DNA from: Flavobacterium enshiense
Lineage (GTDB): Bacteria > Bacteroidota > Bacteroidia > Flavobacteriales > Flavobacteriaceae
Assembly (NCBI RefSeq): GCF_022836875.1
Contig: NZ_CP090376.1
Coordinates: forward strand, 3,162,001 to 3,226,000
Direction: 5' to 3'
Length of the DNA stretch: 64,000 nt
The notes beneath the pieces are model-generated. The model was not told the origin of the DNA and did no database searches. It saw only the letters and a list, made by a program, of their open reading frames with translations. Both the position numbers and the translations under genes were made by a program. Positions 56,875-64,000 of the stretch are shown in pieces. Position 1 is the stretch's first letter; each line of letters starts with the position of its first letter.

Positions 56875-57078
56875 TTAGTTTATCACACTATTGTTTTCAA
56901 CCAAAAGATCTTTTGCTTCTATTTCTAAAAGTTCAGCTATTTTGTATAATTGTTCTATACTGGGTTGTCTTCTGTTTTGTACATAAGAATTCACCATATT
57001 GTAACTTTTGCCTAAATTTTCGGCTAACCAAGTCTGTGTCAGTCCTTTTTTCTCTAGCTCCAATTTAATTCTGTTCAT
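56875..57078 (-). CDS. XRE-family transcriptional regulator at the head of the BREX operon
   Basis: This 67-residue protein is one helix-turn-helix domain (LTQTWLAENLGKSYNMVNSYVQNRR, residues 13-37) followed by a short dimerisation-like helix. It is the first gene of the leftward operon and abuts brxA, so it is well placed to repress its own promoter and the BREX genes. That role is inferred. It is not related to the WYL-type BrxR regulators seen in some other BREX loci. Confidence 0.87.
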   Translation of the reverse strand: MNRIKLELEKKGLTQTWLAENLGKSYNMVNSYVQNRRQPSIEQLYKIAELLEIEAKDLLVENNSVIN

Positions 57079-57155
57079 TTGAAAAGATATAAGGCTTAAA
57101 AATATAATTTTATATCATATATAACAAAATATGAGATAGTATTTTGCTGTGAATT
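57079..57155 (-). promoter_or_regulatory. Probable promoter/operator of the BREX operon
   Basis: This very AT-rich leader upstream of the XRE gene has a near-consensus TATATTTT and an imperfect palindrome around TATATCATATATA (57,111-57,123) that could be the XRE operator. No exact TAnnTTTG box was found. Confidence 0.35.
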
Positions 57156-57305
57156 TTATCTTTTGCCAATTGAATTTGAATCAAAAGTTATCAATTTGAA
57201 CATGCTGCGCATTCTGTAACGAAGAAGGTTGCCATAATGCTCTTCAATCTCCGAAGCAGACAGATTAGTAGTGATTCGGGTTACGGTGTTGTTGTAAGAA
57301 AAGTA
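57156..57305 (-). pseudogene. DnaC-like ATPase 3'-end remnant
   Basis: The minus-strand frame reads TRITTNLSASEIEEHYGNLL, then RYRMRSMFKLITFD and a stop. This is the typical C-terminus of DnaC/IstB-like replication ATPases of Bacteroidota mobile elements. Upstream (57,305-57,400) the similarity is lost or frameshifted, and no Walker motifs remain. Confidence 0.6.
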
Positions 57306-57506
57306 AAACCTTCACCAATAGTATTTATGATTTTTTCCGGAATTTCTAAATCCTTAACGACTACATTCCATTTTGTTGTTAGCGCTTGTGCTTAATTGAC
57401 AATCCCTTTCGGATTCTTAATGGTGAGCTCCTACGCTACGGTCAAAACATCTTTTTAGTGTACTTTCCAAACATTTGTTGTAACCTGACTACCCTCTCTA
57501 ATAAAC

Positions 57507-57560
57507 TGTGTGACACAATTGTAACACAATTGTATGACAATCTGCAACACATTTGACAAC
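57507..57560. repeat. Iteron-like repeats, TGTAACACA family, first cluster
   Basis: Variants TGTGACACA, TGTAACACA, TGTATGACA, TGCAACACA and TTTGACAAC are spaced about 10-12 bases apart, roughly one helical turn. Related words recur at 57,873-57,890 and 58,403-58,470. Confidence 0.55.
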
Positions 57561-57713
57561 ATAACGTATTACAAACAAAAAATGCAGAACCACCCCAAAA
57601 TCCCCCGGGATGTTGTAGAAAGCTTCAGAATGTTACCAGACAATACAAAACCACCCTACTCTCATCCCAAACCTCACAGCATTTAAGCTTTTCAATTGAT
57701 TTCGAAATAAAAA

Positions 57714-57791
57714 AATCCGACAGAATCCAAGTTTATTCGACAGAATTCGACAGTAAGCTAATGTATCCGACTGAATCCAGCAGAATCCGAA
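57714..57791. repeat. Iteron-like repeats, CGACAGAATCC family
   Basis: ATCCGACAGAATCC, TTCGACAGAATTCGACAG, ATCCGACTGAATCCAG and CAGAATCCG are direct repeats just ahead of the ribbon-helix-helix-like gene. Confidence 0.55.
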
Positions 57792-57907
57792 AACACCTAT
57801 CAAAACTATTATAATATTTGAAATCGAAAAAGACCGATAACCACATCAAACAATCTGTAAACGGTCACATAAACCGTAACACAATTGTAAAACAAAAAAG
57901 AAAACTT

Positions 57908-58396
57908 ATGAAATCAGAAATTATCAACCTAAGGGTAACCGAAAAACTAAAAAGACAATTAGAGGTTATGGCCTATACTTACCAGGCAAAAGTATCCGAC
58001 TTAATTAGGGACATATTGGAAAACAGAATCGTTGAAGAAAAGAAACCACAACACATTGATAAAACTGATTCTGATTTTCTGAAATCGGATGAATTTCTAT
58101 GTCTATACTCGTGGCTCTTATTAAAACAATACAATCCTTTTGAAACAAGTGCAAGCAATGACCTTAATCGTTTGAAAGAAACGCTTCTAACCGCAATCGG
58201 ACATTCCGCTATCCCGAAAGAAGTCAGAACAGAATTCGAAAAAATTCTACAGGATATCCTACGATTCTTAGGCGAACCTGATTACCAAGGTAAATCGTTC
58301 CGGTTTTGCATACCCAACAACTGCGAATCAGTGAATTATTTGGTGATCATCAATTTCATGCTAAATCTGCATAAACCGGAAATCATATACGTCTAA
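57908..58396 (+). CDS. Ribbon-helix-helix-like protein of the island right end
   Basis: I set the start at ATG 57,908 (162 residues). An in-frame TTG at 57,818 would place a repeat within the coding region. The N-terminus (EIINLRVTEKLKRQLEVMAY, then KVSDLIRDILENR) has the pattern of a ribbon-helix-helix DNA-binding domain, as in plasmid copy-control or mobilisation accessory proteins. The rest (about 60-162) is unassigned. Repeat clusters on both sides are candidate binding sites. Confidence 0.65.
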   Translation: MKSEIINLRVTEKLKRQLEVMAYTYQAKVSDLIRDILENRIVEEKKPQHIDKTDSDFLKSDEFLCLYSWLLLKQYNPFETSASNDLNRLKETLLTAIGHSAIPKEVRTEFEKILQDILRFLGEPDYQGKSFRFCIPNNCESVNYLVIINFMLNLHKPEIIYV

Positions 58397-58402
58397 TACG
58401 AT

Positions 58403-58470
58403 TGTGTGACAAAGTGTAACACAAAATCCGCAACCATGTAACACATTTTGCAACACAACTTCGTGACAAA
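58403..58470. repeat. Iteron-like repeats, TGTAACACA family, second cluster
   Basis: TGTGTGACA, GTGTAACACA, TGTAACACA, TGCAACACA and CGTGACAAA lie in a row between the ribbon-helix-helix gene and the next small gene, repeating the words of the 57,507 cluster. Confidence 0.55.
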
Positions 58471-58498
58471 CAAGAAAAACACCAAACCCAACTAATAA

Positions 58499-58690
58499 AT
58501 GACGGCTAATACGGTATATGACGTTTTCAAAGCACTCCCACATGAGGAGCAGCTTCGTCTTATCGCATTAGTAAACGAACACAAGTTATCCATTGAAATC
58601 CCCAAAAAGAAAAAAGAAAAAAAGCCACCTATAATTTCTAAAGAAGCAGCTATCGACTATCTGATGAAAAACATTTTTTCCAAGAAATAA
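58499..58690 (+). CDS. Small hypothetical protein
   Basis: This 63-residue frame begins MTANTVYDVFKALPHEEQLRL, then a Lys-rich stretch (PKKKKEKKPPI), and ends in a helix. I do not recognise the family; small proteins of this build are common in Bacteroidota integrative elements. It lies between the second repeat cluster and attR. Confidence 0.5.
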   Translation: MTANTVYDVFKALPHEEQLRLIALVNEHKLSIEIPKKKKEKKPPIISKEAAIDYLMKNIFSKK

Positions 58691-58761
58691 ACCCCCTTCA
58701 AATTTTCGGCAATAAGGAATGGATCAAAAGAAAAAATCACTACTTTTGGGTATATAAACCA

Positions 58762-58795
58762 GTGCACGCCGCAGTACACGTTTTGGTACACGATT
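58762..58795. repeat. GTACAC repeats near attR (candidate integrase arm sites)
   Basis: GTGCACG, AGTACACG and TGGTACACGATT lie about 60 bases inside attR. GTACACGATT and TGGTACAC are exact matches to words near attL. Confidence 0.45.
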
Positions 58796-58851
58796 TTAAA
58801 AAAAGACAGTTCAAAATAGGTTAAAATAGGTTTTTACTTACAGAAAAACCC

Positions 58852-58895
58852 ATTCATAACCCTGAGGTCACGGGTTCAACTCCCGTCTTCGCTAC
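58852..58895 (+). other. attR, right attachment site of the island
   Basis: This is an exact 44-base copy of the tRNA-Met 3' half (29,024-29,067), without the 5' half of the tRNA. It marks the right boundary of the island. Confidence 0.92.
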
Positions 58896-58903
58896 GAAAT
58901 GAT

Positions 58904-58938
58904 AAAACCCTAACTAATCAAATAGTTAGGGTTTTTTA
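58904..58938 (+). terminator. Original tRNA-Met terminator, now beyond attR
   Basis: AAAACCCTAACTA and TAGTTAGGGTTTT form a perfect 13-base stem followed by Ts, 9 bases after attR. This is where the tRNA terminator lay before island insertion. Confidence 0.83.
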
Positions 58939-59593
58939 TTTTCCGATTAACTTGAGTTTTCTACACCATCAATGATCGAACTAATTTGAAATTTATAAAA
59001 TACCTCAACTTCTGATTGACCAATAATAAATTTCCTTTTTTAAAAATTTCAAGAGATAATTAATGACTCTTCGTTAAATAAAAAATAACAAATAATTATT
59101 TATTAAACATTACTACTTTGAAGAAAGAGGCCAATGACGTTTATTCTACAAACCTCAACAAAGTCAAGAGTACTTTAGAAAATCTTATTGCTAAAAAACA
59201 GCCTCAAACAATCACTATCTGATTGAAAATTCACACACTTTAACTACAAACACAACAAGTTAATAATCAACGCGTTACACTGTAAAAAAACATGTCGTTT
59301 TTTAAAAACACAAGAAATAAATTCATCATTTTTTAGTATTTCATCGTATGTATTTCCTATTCATCGAAAACGACTTACTAATCTTATTGAAATAAAAATA
59401 ATTAAGTAGCTTTATTACATTATTTCCAAAAATAAAGCCTTTTTAAGGGTTAAACATGTCAATTTAGAGCAAATAATTTTCAAAATCTCAAATCCCGACT
59501 AACTTTTCAAAGTTTCCATATCACTTTCCCTCAAGATCAAGGTCCTCCCAGAAAAACAAATCCACAATTTGTTAAACATTAACCTTGAGGATT

Positions 59594-62500
59594 ATGAAAA
59601 AAATTTACTTTTTTGGGATCATGCTTTTGCTCTATACAACCTATGGATTAAGCCAGAATTGCGGAGCCGGTTTTACTTTATCTTCAAGCGCCTCGTCAAT
59701 ATGCTCTGCTGATCCTGTCACTCTTACCTTAAGTGGTAGCGAAACAGGGATTAACTATCAACTCAGAAATGGTTCAGTCTTAAGTACTGTTGGTGGTAGC
59801 ACTGGCAATCCTATTAGCTTTACCGTCAATCCAACCACCACCACAACATACGATGTAATAGCCGTTGGATGTGCATCTCCATATGATTCAATAACGATAA
59901 CCGTTATTCCGCCGCCAAGCATTACCCTTACAACGGGCGATGCAACCCAAACCATTTGCCAAAACACTCCTTTTAGCACTACCACTTATAACATAGCCAA
60001 TGCCACCGGGGCTTCCGTTACCGGATTGCCGACAGGCGTTACAGGCAGTTATTTAGCAGGAGTAGTCACAATTGCCGGAACACCGACGGTCTCAGGAAAC
60101 TTCAACTTTACCGTAACCACTTCCGGAGGATGTGCTCCCCCTGCCACCGCTGCGGGAACCATTTCAGTGACCCCGCTGCCAGCCATTACCCTGACTTCGG
60201 GCGATGCAACCCAAACCATTTGCCAAAACACTCCTTTTAGCACTACCACTTATAACATAGCCAATGCCACCGGGGCTTCCGTTACCGGATTGCCGACAGG
60301 CGTTACAGGAAGTTATTTAGCAGGAGTAGTCACAATTGCCGGAACACCCACGGTCTCAGGAAACTTCAACTTTACCGTGACCACTTCCGGAGGATGTGCT
60401 CCCCCTGCCACCGCTGCGGGAACCATTTCAGTGACCCCGCTGCCAGCCATTACCCTGACTTCGGGCGATGCAACACAAACCATTTGCCGGAACACTGCTT
60501 TTATCACTACCACTTATAACATAGCCAATGCTACCAACGCTTCCGTTACCGGATTACCGACAGGCGTAACCGGCAGCTATTCCACAGGAGTAGTCACAAT
60601 TGCCGGAACACCCACGGTCTCAGGAAACTTCAACTTTACCGTGACCACTTCCGGAGGATGTGCTCCCCCTGCCACCGCTGCGGGAACCATTTCAGTTACC
60701 CCGCTGCCAGCCATTACCCTGACTTCGGGCGATGCAACACAAACCATTTGCCGGAACACTGCTTTTATCACTACCACTTATAACATAGCCAATGCTACCA
60801 ACGCTTCCGTTACCGGATTGCCGACAGGCATAACCGGCAGCTATTCCACAGGAGTAGTCACAATTGCCGGAACACCCACTGTCTCAGGAAACTTCAACTT
60901 TACCGTGACCACTTCCGGAGGATGTGCTCCCCCTGCCACCGCTGCGGGAACCATTTCAGTTACCCCGCTGCCAGCCATTACCCTGACTTCGGGCGATGCA
61001 ACACAAACCATTTGCCGGAACACTGCTTTTACCACTACCACTTATAACATAGCCAATGCTACCAACGCTTCCGTTACCGGATTGCCGACAGGCGTAACCG
61101 GCAGTTATTCCACAGGAGTAGTCACAATTGCCGGAACACCCACTGTCTCAGGAAACTTCAACTTTACCGTAACCACTTCCGGAGGATGTGCTCCCCCTGC
61201 CACCGCTATGGGAACCATTAACGTTACCCCACTTCCGAACATCGCTCTGACTTCCGCCAACGCGACCCAGACACGTTGCCGAAACATAGCCATAGCCAAT
61301 ATTACCTATAACGTAAGCAATGCCACGGGGGCTTCCGTTACCGGATTGCCGACAGGCGTTACAGGAAGTTATTCCACAGGAGTATTCACTATTACCGGAA
61401 CACCGACGGTTTCAGGAGCCTTCAATTTTACCGTGACAACTTCCGGAGGATGTGCTCCCCCTGCCACCGCTACGGGAACCATTTCAGTGACCCCGCTGCC
61501 AGCCATTACCCTGACTTCGGGCGATGCAACCCAAACCATTTGCCAAAACACTCCTTTTATCACTACCACTTATAACATAGCCAATGCCACCGGGGCTTCC
61601 GTTACCGGATTGCCGACAGGCGTTACAGGCAGTTATTTAGCAGGAGTAGTCACAATTGCCGGAACACCGACGGTCTCAGGAACCTTCAATTTTACCGTAA
61701 CAACTACCGGAGGATGTGCTCCCCCTGCCACCGCTTCGGGAACCATTAACGTTACGGTCATCCCAACTGCTTCTATTTCCTATAGTCCCAGTTCATTTTG
61801 TGTAACTAGCGCAAACCAAAACATAAACTTAACCGGAACAGGAGCTTTCAATGGAGGAACCTACACTGCAGCCCCAGCCGGTTTAAGCATTAATTTCGGT
61901 TCAGGAAGAATTAACCCCGGCGGAAGTACTGCCGGAACTTATACCGTGACCTATACCATTCCTGCCAGTGGCGGTTGTGCGCCTGTTCCAGTTACTACTA
62001 CCGTTACTATCACTCCGGTACCTACTGCCAGTATCAGTTATCCAGGAAATCCGTTTTGTAATTCTATCATTGAAACCAGAGCGGTAACTTTAAGCGGAAC
62101 CGGAGCATATACCGGAGGAACTTACTCTGCTTCACCGTCAAATTTACCCATTGATTTATCTACAGGAGCAATCTCACCACACAACATTACAGCCGGGACT
62201 TACACAGTAACGTATACCATTCCGGCCAGCGGCGGCTGTTCACCCGTATCCGTTACTACAAGTGTAACCATTACGGCTATACCTACTGCCACCATCAGTT
62301 ATGCTGGCCCGTTTTGTAAATCGGTAACAACCGCTCAAAACGTAACACGAAGTGGAACCGGAGCATTTACTGGGGGAACTTACTCTGCGCCCGGAGGATT
62401 GACCATTAACGCATCCACGGGAGCTATTACACCAAGCACTAGCACTGCCGGGACTTATACTGTAACTTATACAACTCCTCCCGGTGGAGGTTGTGCGCCT

Positions 62501-64000
62501 GTTCCAGTTACAACTACCGTTACCATCACTCCTGTACCAACAGCCACAATCAGTTATGCGGGAGCTCCGTTTTGTATATCAACGAGTGCTTCACAAAACG
62601 TAACCCTGATAGGAACCGGAGCATACACCGGAGGATCCTTTACCGCTTCGCCGGCAGGTTTATCCATTAATTCATCTACCGGAGTAATCACACCAAGCGC
62701 GAGTACCGCAGCAGGAACGTACATCGTGACCTATACCATACCGCCCAATGGAGGGTGTGCAGCCGTACCCGTTACCACAAGCGTAACGATTACTGCCGTA
62801 CCTACTGCCAGCATCAGTTATACTGGAGCTCCATATTGTTTATCTGTGACTACTCCGCAAAACGTAACCCTGACAGGAAGCGGGACTTATACTGGCGGAA
62901 CTTATTCTGCTTCACCGACAGGATTAAGTATTAATCCATCTACGGGGGCTATTACACCAAATGCCAGTCTTGCAGGAACCCACACCGTAACCTATACCAT
63001 ACCGGCCAGCGGCGGATGTGCTTCAACATCAGTAACTACAAACGTTCTTATTGACAATGATCCCGTCGGAGGAACTCTTTCATTAGACAACTCCCAATCT
63101 TCAATAACACAATGCTTTCTTGCATCCGGCAACTTATATTTATCCGGCTATGTTGGCAGGATTGTAAAATGGCAATACTCCACAACTGGAGGCACCTCAT
63201 GGGTTGACGTTACTAATCCAACAACCGCACACAGCTATAGTAATATCACACAAACAACAAAGTTCAGAGTGATTGTTGAAAATCTGGGGGGGTGCTCTAC
63301 AGCTTCAACAATTTGTACCGTTTATGTTATTCCGAATATTAAGCCTTCGCCAGTATCAGCTTCTCCATCAACTATATGTGTGGGCGGCTCTTCGGTATTA
63401 TCCGCAACAAGTGGATTTGCAACGAGTCAAAACATTGCTACAGGAGGTGATTTTCAAAATGCGAATCCTGCTGGCTGGACAGTAGACAGTTGCACTAACA
63501 ACTGTTTAAACGCCGGAGCCAGCAATACTGACCCTGGTCCGTGGAAACTCTCTGCAACCAATGGAGGCACTTACTCTGGCACTAATTATTTATCAATAGG
63601 TAAATTCGCTATTGCTAACGGAAATTTCAACTCTCAACTTTATACACCGATTTTTAATACCATAGGTTTAACTTCTACAACTTCTGCAAGGCTACAATTC
63701 ACACATGCCTATAATTTACAACCTGGAGCAATCGGTACTGTTGAAATAGCAGTTAACGGAGGGCCTTGGACTACTTTGTCGCAGTACACGGGATCATCGG
63801 GAGTCCCAAGCTATTCAAATTTCCTAAACGGCAACATAGATCTTACTTCTTATATCGGACTTACCAATTTACGTATTCGATTTAATTACCAGGGAACTCT
63901 TGGAAGTTCCTGGGCAGTTGACAATATTGGTATTCCTAATGCTCCTGCCGCTTCTACAGTACAATGGGTAGATTCTTCCGGCAATCCTCTACCGGGACCG
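59594..64000 (+). CDS. Giant repetitive secreted adhesin (SprB-like/gliding or T9SS cargo), 3' end outside the window
   Basis: The frame is open from ATG 59,594 to the last base: 1469 codons with no stop. It begins with a signal peptide (MKKIYFFGIMLLLYTTYGLS). A short beta-rich domain follows, then seven 88-residue Ig-like (He_PIG-type) repeats with LPTGVTGSY, GTPTVSG and FTVTTSGGCAPPAT. Next come five units of about 87 residues (SISYxGxPFC, TGTYTVTYTIP), and then non-repeat domains including a DFQNANPAGW module. Cysteines recur once or twice per repeat. The architecture suits a huge surface-exposed protein exported by the type IX system; the expected C-terminal sorting domain would lie outside. 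The SprB link is inferred. Confidence 0.85.
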   Translation, partial: MKKIYFFGIMLLLYTTYGLSQNCGAGFTLSSSASSICSADPVTLTLSGSETGINYQLRNGSVLSTVGGSTGNPISFTVNPTTTTTYDVIAVGCASPYDSITITVIPPPSITLTTGDATQTICQNTPFSTTTYNIANATGASVTGLPTGVTGSYLAGVVTIAGTPTVSGNFNFTVTTSGGCAPPATAAGTISVTPLPAITLTSGDATQTICQNTPFSTTTYNIANATGASVTGLPTGVTGSYLAGVVTIAGTPTVSGNFNFTVTTSGGCAPPATAAGTISVTPLPAITLTSGDATQTICRNTAFITTTYNIANATNASVTGLPTGVTGSYSTGVVTIAGTPTVSGNFNFTVTTSGGCAPPATAAGTISVTPLPAITLTSGDATQTICRNTAFITTTYNIANATNASVTGLPTGITGSYSTGVVTIAGTPTVSGNFNFTVTTSGGCAPPATAAGTISVTPLPAITLTSGDATQTICRNTAFTTTTYNIANATNASVTGLPTGVTGSYSTGVVTIAGTPTVSGNFNFTVTTSGGCAPPATAMGTINVTPLPNIALTSANATQTRCRNIAIANITYNVSNATGASVTGLPTGVTGSYSTGVFTITGTPTVSGAFNFTVTTSGGCAPPATATGTISVTPLPAITLTSGDATQTICQNTPFITTTYNIANATGASVTGLPTGVTGSYLAGVVTIAGTPTVSGTFNFTVTTTGGCAPPATASGTINVTVIPTASISYSPSSFCVTSANQNINLTGTGAFNGGTYTAAPAGLSINFGSGRINPGGSTAGTYTVTYTIPASGGCAPVPVTTTVTITPVPTASISYPGNPFCNSIIETRAVTLSGTGAYTGGTYSASPSNLPIDLSTGAISPHNITAGTYTVTYTIPASGGCSPVSVTTSVTITAIPTATISYAGPFCKSVTTAQNVTRSGTGAFTGGTYSAPGGLTINASTGAITPSTSTAGTYTVTYTTPPGGGCAPVPVTTTVTITPVPTATISYAGAPFCISTSASQNVTLIGTGAYTGGSFTASPAGLSINSSTGVITPSASTAAGTYIVTYTIPPNGGCAAVPVTTSVTITAVPTASISYTGAPYCLSVTTPQNVTLTGSGTYTGGTYSASPTGLSINPSTGAITPNASLAGTHTVTYTIPASGGCASTSVTTNVLIDNDPVGGTLSLDNSQSSITQCFLASGNLYLSGYVGRIVKWQYSTTGGTSWVDVTNPTTAHSYSNITQTTKFRVIVENLGGCSTASTICTVYVIPNIKPSPVSASPSTICVGGSSVLSATSGFATSQNIATGGDFQNANPAGWTVDSCTNNCLNAGASNTDPGPWKLSATNGGTYSGTNYLSIGKFAIANGNFNSQLYTPIFNTIGLTSTTSARLQFTHAYNLQPGAIGTVEIAVNGGPWTTLSQYTGSSGVPSYSNFLNGNIDLTSYIGLTNLRIRFNYQGTLGSSWAVDNIGIPNAPAASTVQWVDSSGNPLPGP
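59912..61768 (+). repeat. Seven tandem 264-base (88-residue) repeats in the adhesin
   Basis: The marker word GGCGATGCAAC recurs every 264 bases. Units 1-5 and 7 are close to identical over long stretches; unit 6 (about 61,250-61,510) is diverged (e.g. NATQTRCRN). Some blocks alternate between two versions (TNAS/TGAS, YSTG/YLAG). Confidence 0.9.
61759..63050 (+). repeat. Five tandem repeats of about 87 residues in the adhesin
   Basis: Units start near 61,759, 62,022, 62,282, 62,538 and 62,802 with PTASISY-type openings. They contain GTGAxxGGTY, a glycine-rich turn and TYTVTYTIP. They are more diverged from one another than the 88-residue set. Confidence 0.8.

Larger units (their letters stand above)
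57306..57907. other. Non-coding region with decayed sequence and short repeats
   Basis: No full gene is seen. It holds the decayed upstream part of the DnaC-like fossil (to about 57,400), the TGTAACACA and CGACAGAATCC repeat arrays, and a 34-codon ATG frame (57,582-57,686) with no recognisable product that I do not call as a gene. Confidence 0.5.
58691..59593. other. Intergenic region across attR to the adhesin gene
   Basis: It contains the arm-site repeats, attR and the displaced tRNA terminator. From 58,940 to 59,593 it is AT-rich with no gene, RNA or clear promoter box recognised by eye. The last 20 bases carry an A-rich leader before the adhesin ATG. Confidence 0.6.

Noticed and set aside
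57582..57686. 34-codon ATG frame in the island right end
   Set aside because: It is too short, Pro-rich and without recognisable features or a promoter; noted but not called.
57480..57800. Clusters of short repeats that might be a CRISPR array
   Set aside because: Repeats are 9-14 bases, imperfect and spaced only about 10-12 bases apart, with no room for spacers and no cas genes nearby.
58852..58895. A second tRNA-Met gene
   Set aside because: Only the 3' half of the tRNA is present; there is no acceptor 5' strand or D-arm, so it is the attR site.
60049..61569. Six near-identical minus-strand frames of 64-66 residues spaced 264 bases
   Set aside because: They are shadows of the tandem repeats of the plus-strand adhesin; their spacing equals the repeat unit and they have no family features.

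Overview
The window looks like a chromosomal segment of a Flavobacterium-type member of the Bacteroidota. The evidence is AT-rich DNA, Bacteroidota -7 promoter boxes (TAnnTTTG), a zapA / 6S-like RNA / rny block, DUF4290 and START-like domain proteins, a TonB-dependent receptor with a carboxypeptidase-like N-terminal domain, and a giant repeat adhesin of the kind secreted by the type IX system.

Positions 1-28,992 are ordinary backbone. They hold a phosphoglucomutase/phosphomannomutase cut by the window start, an MsbA-like ABC transporter, a DUF2971 protein, an EF-hand lipoprotein, a TonB-dependent receptor beside an M23 peptidase, a coiled-coil protein with zapA, a 6S-like RNA, rny, a GT9 glycosyltransferase, xerD, four small outer-membrane beta-barrel proteins, aroQ, a DUF5686 protein, a TauE/SafE exporter, murA with DUF4290 and DUF493 genes, an AAA ATPase, recQ-fmt, an HU gene, YqgE, a class IV aminotransferase, a START-like protein and tRNA-Met(CAT).

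Positions 29,024-58,895 are a 29.9-kb genomic island inserted in the 3' half of tRNA-Met. A 44-bp exact direct repeat of the tRNA 3' end bounds it, and a tyrosine integrase sits just inside the left end. Its core is a leftward type 1 BREX phage-defence operon: XRE regulator, brxA, brxB, brxC, pglX, a brxC 3' remnant, a second pglX, then accessory genes, pglZ and brxL. The accessory genes between pglX and pglZ are a GmrSD-like DUF262/DUF1524 nuclease, a GIY-YIG nuclease, a 1007-residue cold-shock-domain/Cys-rich protein of unknown function, and hipB-hipA. The two pglX genes are a tandem duplication with diverged target-recognition regions. A separate two-gene module (von Willebrand A protein plus a degenerate metzincin-like protein) lies between two copies of the integrase 3' end. 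The right end carries short direct repeats, a ribbon-helix-helix-like gene, a DnaC-like fossil and a small ORF, which look like remains of a plasmid or integrative element.

From 58,896 the backbone resumes with the displaced tRNA terminator and then a very long secreted adhesin (59,594 to beyond the window end). It is built of seven 88-residue and five roughly 87-residue Ig-like repeats.

The best candidates for something undescribed are the cold-shock-domain protein inside the BREX operon, the vWA/metzincin-like pair, and the duplicated PglX arrangement.
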